From Rhodospirillaceae bacterium (GTDB lineage: Bacteria; Pseudomonadota; Alphaproteobacteria; Rhodospirillales; Magnetovibrionaceae), in contig JAOULV010000130.1 of the NCBI GenBank assembly GCA_029881835.1, positions 1-5,009 of the forward strand: DNA of 5,009 nt, read 5' to 3'. Positions within the stretch are counted from its first letter, which is position 1. The number at the start of each line of letters is the position of its first letter. Below are positions 1 to 5,009 of this stretch, one piece after another. Under the pieces are notes generated by a model. The model was not told the origin of the DNA. It saw nothing but the letters and a program-made list of their open reading frames with translations, and ran no database searches. Both the position numbers and the translations under genes were made by a program.

Positions 1-947
1 TCAAAATCGGTATGAATTACGCCTGCGGCTTGCGGTGCCTTGGATCCTTTGGATATGGTCCATGCTCTGGTTTCTTTTGGTCCGCATGTGAAAAAAGTTA
101 TCAAGTTCAAAAGCGCATAGCCCGCACGAATAACCCGGGCCAAACCAGTTTCTTCTAGGCCCAATGTTTCAAGAAATTCTTTCTTATCTTCTTCGCTATC
201 TAATTGGCTTACTTCTTCTTCAATTTTGGCTGAAATCACCACGCTACCAGCGCCTTCTTTGGCTGCCATTTCCGCAACTTTTTTTGACAGTTCATTACCA
301 TCTGCGGCGGCGGTTTCTTCGACGTTACAAACATAAAGAACCGGTTTTGAGGTAAGCAATTGTAGCATTTTAAATTGTTTTTCTTCGTCTTCGCTTACCT
401 GCATGGCGCGTGCGGGCGTGCCCTCTTGCAATAATTTTAAGGCACGTTCAATTAATTGCATTTCTATTGATGCGGTTTTGTCGCCGCCACGTACTTTTTT
501 GCTTAAAGATTGGACACGTTTTTCAAGGCTTTCCATATCGGCCAGCATAAGTTCGGTTTCGATTATTTCCGCATCACGCACCGGATCAACCCCGCCTTCA
601 ACGTGGGTTACGTTGCCGTCTTCAAAACAACGTACAACATGGATGATGGCATCCACTTCACGAATGTTGGCAAGAAACTGGTTGCCCAGACCCTCACCTT
701 TGGACGCGCCTTTTACCAGGCCTGCAATATCAACAAATTCAAGCTGGGTCGGAACGACCTTGGCGGATTTGGCGATTGTTGCCAATTTGTCTTGGCGGGT
801 ATCTGGCACCGATACCCGGCCAACATTGGGTTCAATCGTGCAAAACGGAAAATTGGCCGCTTCTGCTGCCGCCGTAGCGGTCAGGGCATTAAACAGGGTT
901 GATTTGCCAACATTTGGCATGCCGACGATACCGCACTTAAAACCCAT
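1..947 (-). CDS. ychF: Redox-regulated, ribosome-binding ATPase YchF (OLA1 family), partial: C-terminus beyond window
   Basis: This is a GTPase-fold P-loop protein of the Obg/YchF family, which in characterised members hydrolyses ATP rather than GTP and binds the ribosome. The visible 315 residues start MGFKCGIVGMPNVGKST, with Walker A at residues 9-16. The switch/G3 segment DIAGLVKGASKGEGLGN follows at 73-89. The base-recognition position reads NVEE (208-211), the YchF-type NxxE in place of the usual NKxD. Residues about 130-200 form the charged helical insertion. The TGS domain begins near residue 280 (LNLITFFT) and is cut at AGVIHTDF. Family members are about 363 residues long, so roughly 50 C-terminal residues are missing. 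The frame is open throughout, with no stop. The start is set by the Obg-like N-terminus and by an AGGAG eight bases upstream, inside pth. The ATG shares one base with the pth stop (TAATG), implying translational coupling. Identification is very secure. Confidence 0.97.
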   Translation of the reverse strand, partial: MGFKCGIVGMPNVGKSTLFNALTATAAAEAANFPFCTIEPNVGRVSVPDTRQDKLATIAKSAKVVPTQLEFVDIAGLVKGASKGEGLGNQFLANIREVDAIIHVVRCFEDGNVTHVEGGVDPVRDAEIIETELMLADMESLEKRVQSLSKKVRGGDKTASIEMQLIERALKLLQEGTPARAMQVSEDEEKQFKMLQLLTSKPVLYVCNVEETAAADGNELSKKVAEMAAKEGAGSVVISAKIEEEVSQLDSEEDKKEFLETLGLEETGLARVIRAGYALLNLITFFTCGPKETRAWTISKGSKAPQAAGVIHTDF

Positions 948-1549
948 TAACCTTGCTCCTCGTTATTGTTTTTCTTTGTTACTGGCGCCACGGCGCGCGC
1001 TACATTGGTCATAAAATCTGCATCTTTTTGTAAAAATAACAAATCAATGTTGTCGGCCACTTCCATCAATAGCGGTTCAAGCCATTTTTCATCAGCTTTG
1101 GCAAAATCATTTAAAACGTGTCCGGTTACCCTATCTTTATCGCCGGGATGACCGATGCCTAAGCGTACCCGGGCATAACCATCACCAATTGCGCTATTGA
1201 TTGAGCGCAGTCCATTGTGCCCGGCATGGCCGCCGCCACGCTTAACCCGAACCTTGCCCGGAACCAAATCTAATTCATCGTGAAGAACAATTACATCGGC
1301 GGTAGAAATTTTATAAAACTTAGCCACCTGAACAACCGAAATACCGGATTCATTCATGAATGTCTGCGGTTTTAAAATCAGGGTTTTTTCATCATTTATG
1401 CTGCCTTCGGCAAGCTCGCCCTGAAACTTTGCCCGCCACGGGGAAAAGTTATGGCGACGGACAATTTCGTCCGCCGCCATAAAACCAATGTTGTGGCGAT
1501 TGTGGGCATATTTTTCACCAGGATTTCCAAGCCCCACAACCAAACGCAT
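947..1549 (-). CDS. pth: Peptidyl-tRNA hydrolase (Pth)
   Basis: Pth cleaves the ester bond of peptidyl-tRNAs that drop off ribosomes, recycling tRNA in the cytoplasm. The 200-residue product matches the usual bacterial length (about 190-200). It starts MRLVVGLGNPGEKYAHNRHN. The expected active-site residues are all present: Asn9, the catalytic His19, Asn66 in FMNESG, Asp91 in HDELDL, and Asn112 in HAGHNGLRSI, corresponding to E. coli Asn10, His20, Asn68, Asp93 and Asn114. The C-terminal tail (about residues 185-200) is a hydrophilic KKNNNEEQG extension of no recognised role. A GGGGG run lies about nine bases before the ATG and acts as a plausible ribosome-binding site. The gene lies 42 bases after rplY, and its stop overlaps the ychF start by one base, so it is probably the middle gene of an rplY-pth-ychF transcript. 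Nothing in it looks degraded. Confidence 0.98.
   Translation of the reverse strand: MRLVVGLGNPGEKYAHNRHNIGFMAADEIVRRHNFSPWRAKFQGELAEGSINDEKTLILKPQTFMNESGISVVQVAKFYKISTADVIVLHDELDLVPGKVRVKRGGGHAGHNGLRSINSAIGDGYARVRLGIGHPGDKDRVTGHVLNDFAKADEKWLEPLLMEVADNIDLLFLQKDADFMTNVARAVAPVTKKNNNEEQG
956..960 (-). promoter_or_regulatory. Ribosome-binding site of ychF inside the end of pth
   Basis: AGGAG on the minus strand lies eight bases before the ychF ATG and within the last codons of pth. Together with the one-base stop/start overlap (TAATG), it is the arrangement expected for translational coupling of the two genes. Confidence 0.75.
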
Positions 1550-1591
1550 TGATCAGTGCCCCCATGGGAATAGAACGTTAAAAAGTGAGGA

Positions 1592-2260
1592 TTAGTCCTC
1601 TTTCTTTTCTTCTTTCTTGGCTTCGCCTTCTGCACCTTCTGCGCCTTCACCTTCTGCGCCTTCAGCTTCGGTGGTTTCTTCCTCAACCACGGCCACGGTT
1701 GGTGCGGCAACGGTTGCGATAGTGAAATCACGATCAGTGATGGTTGGGCGCGTGCCTTCGGGTAGGGCTACTTGGCTAATGTGAATAGAATCGCCAATTT
1801 CCTTGCCGGTCAGGTCAATTTCGATGAATTCCGGCATGGCCAGCGGTGAAACCATAAGTTCCAATTCGTGACGAACAACGTTCAAAACGCCACCCAGCTT
1901 AATGCCTGGTGATTCTTCTTGATTGATGAAGTGAATCGGAACCTCAACAGCAACTTTGCTGTCTTTGTTCACCCGCAGAAAATCCAGATGGATCGGCCTG
2001 TCGGTAACAGGGTGCAGTTGCACATCACGTGGAATAACGGTGTATTTTTCACTGCCAAGTTCAATTGAGTAGGCGTGCGAGAAAAAACCGCCACGTTTTA
2101 CATATTTGTTCAGTTCGTTAGGGTCGATAGAAATTGTTACGGGGTCTTTTTTGTCCCCATAAATTACTGCGGGCACACGACCTGAACGTCGGGTCGCGCG
2201 GGCTGCCCCCTTACCTGCCCGCTCACGCACTTCGGCGTGAATAGTTGAAATGTCAGCCAT
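1592..2260 (-). CDS. rplY: 50S ribosomal protein L25 / general stress protein Ctc
   Basis: This 222-residue L25/TL5/Ctc protein binds 5S rRNA in the large ribosomal subunit. Residues 1-95 form the L25 domain (MADISTIHAEVRERAGKGAA, then RRSGRVPAVIYG and HPVTDRPIHLDFLRV). Residues about 100-190 form the beta-rich TL5 C-terminal domain (VEVPIHFINQEESPGIKLGG and so on). From residue 192 a low-complexity acidic tail of Glu, Ala, Gly and Lys runs to the end (EEETTEAEGAEG, then KKEEKKED). Such tails are common in alphaproteobacterial L25, but their job is unclear. A longer in-frame start exists 33 bases upstream at 2293. I reject it because AAGGAG sits seven bases before the ATG at 2260 and the family's N-terminus begins there. 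The gene lies 104 bases after prs and 42 before pth, the same order as prs-ctc-spoVC in Bacillus subtilis. The symbol ctc would be equally valid. Confidence 0.97.
   Translation of the reverse strand: MADISTIHAEVRERAGKGAARATRRSGRVPAVIYGDKKDPVTISIDPNELNKYVKRGGFFSHAYSIELGSEKYTVIPRDVQLHPVTDRPIHLDFLRVNKDSKVAVEVPIHFINQEESPGIKLGGVLNVVRHELELMVSPLAMPEFIEIDLTGKEIGDSIHISQVALPEGTRPTITDRDFTIATVAAPTVAVVEEETTEAEGAEGEGAEGAEGEAKKEEKKED
1635..1664 (-). repeat. Perfect 15-base tandem repeat in the acidic tail of rplY
   Basis: On the plus strand the unit ccttctgcgccttca occurs twice back to back (1635-1649 and 1650-1664), with a partial copy (ccttctgca) just before it at 1626-1634. Read on the coding strand it encodes Glu-Gly-Ala-Glu-Gly twice, at about residues 200-209 of L25. 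Fifteen is a multiple of three, so gain or loss of a unit keeps the frame. It looks like replication slippage in a tail under little constraint. Confidence 0.85.
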
Positions 2261-2364
2261 TGGCTTTCTCCTTTTATATTTAACACAAGACACCAGCCTC
2301 CAGGGGTGCGGTGCCTTCTAAATCCTCAAGACCTGGCATTTTGCCCGGCCAGAGGAACCTTTAA
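2261..2364 (-). other. rplY leader with weak predicted hairpins
   Basis: This 104-base gap lies between prs and rplY. Just after prs, CTGGC and GCCAG (2352-2348 and 2337-2333) can pair around a ten-base loop. No T-run follows, so it is a poor intrinsic terminator. Nearer rplY, GGCACC can pair with GGTGTC (one G-U pair) around about 15 bases, and within that loop CC-TGGA-GG could extend a stem. I see no clear promoter. The pairing is by eye and may be chance. Confidence 0.3.
2268..2273 (-). promoter_or_regulatory. Ribosome-binding site of rplY
   Basis: AAGGAG on the minus strand lies seven bases before the ATG at 2260. It decides the start of rplY against the in-frame ATG at 2293, which has no comparable site and would add 11 residues foreign to the L25 family. 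Confidence 0.85.
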
Positions 2365-3297
2365 TCAGTCAAACAGAGTTGAAACCGAACTCTCTTCACT
2401 GATACGCCTAATTGCCTCGCCCATCAGGGGGGCAATGGTTAATTGTTCTACCTTCTTAGCCCCGATAACCGCATCGGTGGCTAATATGCTGTCGGTAACG
2501 AATAGCTTGCTCATCGCCGACTTTTCTATTCTTTGCACCGCACCGCCAGATAAAACGCCATGCGATACGTATGCCATAACCGACTTTGCACCAGCGTTTT
2601 TCAATGCTTCGGCGGCATTGCAAAGGGTGCCGGCGGAATCAACAATATCGTCAATCAAAATACAGTTGCGGCCCTCGACCTCGCCGATGATGTTCATTAC
2701 CTCTGAAACGCCGGCACGTTCGCGCCGCTTATCAATAATTGCCAAATCTGCGTCAATCCGCCTTGCCACCGCTCTTGCGCGAATGACACCGCCCACGTCA
2801 GGCGAGACCACGGTGGTTTCGTCAATTTTGACACGTTCTTTAATATCCCGGGTAAATACAGGGGCGGCATATAGGTTGTCCACTGGAATATCAAAAAATC
2901 CCTGTATTTGCCCTGCGTGCAAATCCATGGTCAAAACCCGGTCGGTACCGGCCGTAGTAATAAGATTGGCGACTAGTTTGGCTGAAATTGGCGTTCTGGG
3001 GGCTGGTTTGCGGTCTTGGCGGGCATAGCCAAAATACGGCAAAACCGCGGTAATCCGCCTAGCCGAACCGCGGCGCAAAGCGTCAATTACAATAAGCAAT
3101 TCCATTAGGTTATCGTTGGCAGGAAACGATGTGGACTGAATAACAAACACGTCTTCGCCACGAACATTGTCCTGAATTTCGACAAAAATCTCCATGTCGG
3201 AAAACCGCTGGATTTTAGCCTGCGTCAAGGTTATTCCCAATTCCTTGGAAATTGCCTCACTTAAGGGTTTATTGCCGTTACATGAAATAATTTTCAT
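2365..3297 (-). CDS. prs: Ribose-phosphate pyrophosphokinase (PRPP synthetase)
   Basis: Prs transfers pyrophosphate from ATP to ribose 5-phosphate to make PRPP, the precursor for purines, pyrimidines, histidine, tryptophan and NAD. The 310 residues match the class I length. Visible motifs in order are RFSDMEIFVEIQDNVRGEDV (31-50) in the N-terminal domain, the ATP-site segment FGYARQDRK (89-97), the conserved MDLHAGQIQGFF (124-135) with catalytic-region His127, and SPDVGGVIRARAVARR (165-180). The flexible catalytic loop DKRRERAG (189-196) carries Lys190 and Arg192. The PRPP/ribose-phosphate loop is IDDIVDSAGT (215-224). The ATG at 3297 (MKIISCNGN) gives the family's normal N-terminus, but it has only a weak AGG nine bases upstream. 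An in-frame GTG at 3342 has a better-looking AAGGGG and would add 15 residues, so the start is less certain than the identity. A promoter lies upstream at 3371-3399, so this gene probably opens the prs-rplY-pth-ychF unit. Confidence 0.97.
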   Translation of the reverse strand: MKIISCNGNKPLSEAISKELGITLTQAKIQRFSDMEIFVEIQDNVRGEDVFVIQSTSFPANDNLMELLIVIDALRRGSARRITAVLPYFGYARQDRKPAPRTPISAKLVANLITTAGTDRVLTMDLHAGQIQGFFDIPVDNLYAAPVFTRDIKERVKIDETTVVSPDVGGVIRARAVARRIDADLAIIDKRRERAGVSEVMNIIGEVEGRNCILIDDIVDSAGTLCNAAEALKNAGAKSVMAYVSHGVLSGGAVQRIEKSAMSKLFVTDSILATDAVIGAKKVEQLTIAPLMGEAIRRISEESSVSTLFD

Positions 3298-3352
3298 CTT
3301 AAAAAGCCTAAATAGTGGGGTATGGCGGGCTTGAGCGGCCACCTTGAAAACA

Positions 3353-3358
3353 CCCCTT
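3353..3358 (-). promoter_or_regulatory. Candidate ribosome-binding site for an alternative GTG start of prs
   Basis: AAGGGG on the minus strand ends ten bases before an in-frame GTG at 3342. It is a better match to anti-Shine-Dalgarno than the AGG (3309-3307) in front of the ATG at 3297. If used, Prs would carry 15 extra residues beginning MAAQARHTPL. The family's usual N-terminus still favours 3297. Confidence 0.35.
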
Positions 3359-3370
3359 AAAACGCGCCGG

Positions 3371-3399
3371 AATGTAGCAGGCCAGAGAAGGGCTGTAAA
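3371..3399 (-). promoter_or_regulatory. Predicted sigma70-type promoter for prs
   Basis: Read on the minus strand, TTTACA (3399-3394) and TACATT (3376-3371) are separated by exactly 17 bases. This matches five of six consensus bases at -35 and four of six at -10. The predicted start of transcription is near 3364, giving an untranslated leader of about 65 bases to the ATG at 3297, or about 20 to the alternative GTG at 3342. It sits in the 167-base gap after the lipoprotein gene, where a new transcription unit would be expected. It is a motif match only, without experimental support. Confidence 0.5.
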
Positions 3400-3464
3400 C
3401 GAACAATATGGCTAAAATCAGCGTAATATTCAGTGGGTTAGCGGGTGAACGGATATCGCGCTCA

Positions 3465-4559
3465 TTATGGCGGTGGCGGCAGGGCGCGCCCGGGTATTTT
3501 TGGCAAGGTTACCTGAGGTGGCCCACCCACTGGCTTTTGCACCATGGGGCTTCTTGAGAAATCGGCCATAATCCTTGCTATGCCCTTGGCCGCAGCCTTT
3601 GAAATTGGCCCTGCCACCTCGCCCCAGCGCCCGTTTAGGGAACCTTTGGACACCTCTTTTTCCTGAACGGCGTTGCCTAGTTCCTTGCCGTTAATTTCGC
3701 CCACCCGCCAAATAATTCTAACCATTTCATTGCCCGGGCTGGTTGGGGCCATCTCGACCAGCCCGCCAATTACATACACCGCCTGCCTGTGGTCTTCGGT
3801 TACCAAGATATCGGCAATTAAAAGTTCTTTTGCCATGGCCTTGCTCAATAACAAGCCTTCTTCCGGGGAAAGGCCGGCTATTCCCGCCATCAAGACACCA
3901 TGGGCCAAGGGATCGACCGGCGGTTCTGAGCGTTTGGTTTCAGCCAATACTATTTCGGAAATGGTCGCGGCTATGCCTTGGCCGAGTGAGGTCAATAACC
4001 CCTGATCGCCCAAATCCCATTCTTGTCTGGAACCGTCAACTCCTTGGGAGTGGGTGGCAATTACTTGGCCGACTTTGTCGCTTAAAACCCATCTGATAAT
4101 TACCGCATAACGCACCCGAGGATCATTTTCGATAATTTCCGCACTTCCTGAAAGAACATAAATGTTTTGTTCACTTGCCCCGCCGGGGTTGGCGCCATTT
4201 TTTTGCGATAAACTATCATTTGTGTTCAATGGTTCGGTGCTGGATTTTACGCCCACACGCTCTAACTGTTCGGCTACCGATGTTGCAATAAGCTTTCCCA
4301 TTGGCCGGGTGGTGCCCAATGGCTGCATAACCCTAATTTCAGCTGGGGCGTGTTCAATATTTGAATAATAAACATCCCATCTTGTTGGTGGTGGTTTGTT
4401 TTGTTCTTTTTCTTCTATGTTTTGCGGACTAGACGGCAGAACAAGGTTTGCCACATTAGCGTTGGTGCAGGAAGAAAGAAAAATTAAGGCAAAAACCAAA
4501 TGGCTTTTAAACAATTCCCGCTTTCCCCGAAATTTATATTTTTCCCCCATGATCCCCAT
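3465..4559 (-). CDS. Predicted outer-membrane lipoprotein with two tandem copies of an alpha/beta domain; function unknown
   Basis: I do not recognise this 364-residue protein as a named family. The N-terminus is basic (KYKFRGKRELFK), followed by a short hydrophobic stretch (LVFALIF) and a lipobox LSSC with Cys31. This predicts signal peptidase II cleavage and lipidation; Thr at +2 fits outer-membrane sorting. A Pro/Asn/Glu-rich linker (about 40-62) follows. Residues about 86-203 and 233-331 can be aligned: each has a helix, a strand ending Gly-x-x-Glu, a long beta hairpin (VIIRWVLSDKVGQVIA; VRIIWRVGEINGKELG), then GSRQEW or GSLNGRW and an Ala/Ile-rich helix. This layout recalls the CsgG/LpoB/FlgT-type fold, which is my inference only. 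The C-terminus is proline-rich and ends PPPP. The start at 4559 is favoured by GAAGG six bases upstream; a second ATG at 4550 is possible. It lies 12 bases after pgeF, probably in the same transcript, hinting at an envelope role. Confidence 0.88.
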   Translation of the reverse strand: MGIMGEKYKFRGKRELFKSHLVFALIFLSSCTNANVANLVLPSSPQNIEEKEQNKPPPTRWDVYYSNIEHAPAEIRVMQPLGTTRPMGKLIATSVAEQLERVGVKSSTEPLNTNDSLSQKNGANPGGASEQNIYVLSGSAEIIENDPRVRYAVIIRWVLSDKVGQVIATHSQGVDGSRQEWDLGDQGLLTSLGQGIAATISEIVLAETKRSEPPVDPLAHGVLMAGIAGLSPEEGLLLSKAMAKELLIADILVTEDHRQAVYVIGGLVEMAPTSPGNEMVRIIWRVGEINGKELGNAVQEKEVSKGSLNGRWGEVAGPISKAAAKGIARIMADFSRSPMVQKPVGGPPQVTLPKIPGRALPPPP

Positions 4560-4565
4560 AAATAA

Positions 4566-4570
4566 CCTTC
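4566..4570 (-). promoter_or_regulatory. Ribosome-binding site of the lipoprotein gene
   Basis: GAAGG on the minus strand lies six bases before the ATG at 4559 and directly after the pgeF stop codon (4574-4572). This supports 4559 over the second ATG at 4550. It also suggests that ribosomes finishing pgeF pass straight on to the lipoprotein gene. Confidence 0.65.
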
Positions 4571-4571
4571 T

Positions 4572-5009
4572 TTATTCACAAATCATTATGGCAGATAAAA
4601 TACGGCCATAATCTTTTTCGCCCCGGTGGGTGGCGCGACGATAGCTAAAAAAACTTTTTTCATCTGCATATGTATCTAGACCTGTGCTTTCGCTTTTTTT
4701 TATTCCATGTTCGTTTAATTGGAAAAGAACAAATTCCGGCAGAGAAAACATCCAACGATCGCTATTTTTTGATGGCACAAAAAATGTTTCTCCATCGCGA
4801 CCAATGCTTTTTATAACTGCATCCCGAACATCATTGCCTACTTCGTAACTTTGTTGTTGGATTGTCGGGCCAATAACCGCAACTGTTGTTGTCGGGTCTG
4901 CGCCCAATGCGGCCATTGCCTTAACGGTGTTTCCCACTATGCCCGCAACCGCACCCTTCCAGCCCGCATGCAATGCACCAATTACTTTATTTTTTGTATC
5001 TGCCAATAA
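4572..5009 (-). CDS. pgeF: Laccase-domain protein, peptidoglycan editing factor PgeF/YfiH type, partial: N-terminus beyond window
   Basis: These are the last 145 residues of a multicopper-polyphenol-oxidase (laccase) domain protein. E. coli YfiH/PgeF is reported to keep L-serine and glycine out of the first position of the peptidoglycan stem peptide. Relatives show purine nucleoside phosphorylase or adenosine deaminase activity. The fragment begins LLADTKNKVIGALHAGWKG; the His of HAGWKG (fragment residue 14) is a metal ligand equivalent to E. coli His124. Next come AVIGPTIQQQSYEVG, RWMFSLPEF and the typical ending FFSYRRATHRGEKDYGR. The other two ligands, in the VHG and TADC motifs, would lie in about 100-120 residues beyond the right edge. 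Their presence cannot be checked here. The frame is open to the edge, so the TTG at 5006 is internal and not a true start. The gene ends 12 bases before the lipoprotein gene, whose ribosome-binding site fills that gap. Confidence 0.93.
   Translation of the reverse strand, partial: LLADTKNKVIGALHAGWKGAVAGIVGNTVKAMAALGADPTTTVAVIGPTIQQQSYEVGNDVRDAVIKSIGRDGETFFVPSKNSDRWMFSLPEFVLFQLNEHGIKKSESTGLDTYADEKSFFSYRRATHRGEKDYGRILSAIMICE

Larger units (their letters stand above)
3298..3464 (-). other. Intergenic region between lipoprotein gene and prs
   Basis: This 167-base gap separates the pgeF-lipoprotein pair from prs. The lipoprotein stop is followed at once by a second in-phase stop (TAATGA). I see no strong GC-rich hairpin followed by a T-run, so there is no convincing intrinsic terminator and read-through into prs is possible. 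The half nearer prs holds the predicted promoter and two candidate ribosome-binding sites. Confidence 0.6.

Noticed and set aside
403..1014. Long open frames on the plus strand opposite ychF, pth and prs
   Set aside because: They lie antisense to clearly identified genes, have no recognisable domains and are shadows of the coding frames.
2261..2293. Upstream in-frame start of rplY adding 11 residues (MSCVKYKRRKP)
   Set aside because: It has no ribosome-binding site, and the strong AAGGAG and family N-terminus point to 2260.
2332..2353. Intrinsic terminator after prs
   Set aside because: The stem is only five or six pairs with a ten-base loop and no T-run follows, so it does not qualify as a terminator.
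3431..3466. Eleven-codon open frame overlapping the lipoprotein stop (TAATGAGC, encoding MSAISVHPLTH)
   Set aside because: It is too short, has no ribosome-binding site and is fully explained by chance stop/start overlap.
4860..4880. Thr in GPTI of the PgeF fragment, suspected loss of the metal-binding Cys
   Set aside because: The catalytic Cys of the family is in the TADC motif upstream of HAGW, beyond the window edge. The GPxI position is variable (Ala in E. coli YfiH), so no ligand is lost here.
5004..5006. TTG as the start of the laccase-domain gene
   Set aside because: The frame is open to the edge, and the family needs about 100-120 more N-terminal residues, so this TTG is an internal Leu codon.

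Overview
The window looks like ordinary chromosomal DNA from an alphaproteobacterium. All six genes are on the minus strand, so transcription runs from high to low coordinates. The assignment rests on protein style (Prs with the loop KPAPRTPISAKLVANL, a two-domain L25/Ctc, a laccase-family protein ending SYRRATHRGEKDYGR) and on the gene order pgeF, lipoprotein, prs, rplY/ctc, pth, ychF. Base composition is moderate, near half G+C judged by eye. I cannot name a genus. There are no tRNAs, rRNAs, insertion sequences, phage genes or CRISPR arrays.

Region by region in transcription order: (1) 5009-4572 is the C-terminal part of a PgeF/YfiH-type laccase-domain protein, cut by the window edge. (2) 4559-3465, 12 bases further on and probably co-transcribed, encodes a predicted outer-membrane lipoprotein of unassigned function. 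Its mature part appears to contain two copies of one alpha/beta domain. (3) 3464-3298 is a non-coding gap with a good sigma70-like promoter (TTTACA, 17 bases, TACATT) facing prs. (4) 3297-2365 is prs, ribose-phosphate pyrophosphokinase. (5) 2364-2261 is a 104-base leader with weak hairpins. (6) 2260-1592 is rplY/ctc, ribosomal protein L25 with a TL5-like second domain and an acidic Glu/Ala/Gly tail. (7) 1549-947 is pth, peptidyl-tRNA hydrolase. (8) 947-1 is ychF, a ribosome-binding ATPase, overlapping pth by one base (TAATG) and running off the left edge.

The four genes from prs onward form a housekeeping cluster. Prs makes PRPP for nucleotide, histidine and tryptophan synthesis. L25 is part of the 5S rRNA complex of the large subunit. 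Pth recycles peptidyl-tRNA released by stalled ribosomes, and YchF binds ribosomes. The order prs-ctc-pth is also known from Bacillus subtilis, so it is an old arrangement. I found no convincing undescribed system. The least explained item is the duplicated-domain lipoprotein between pgeF and prs.
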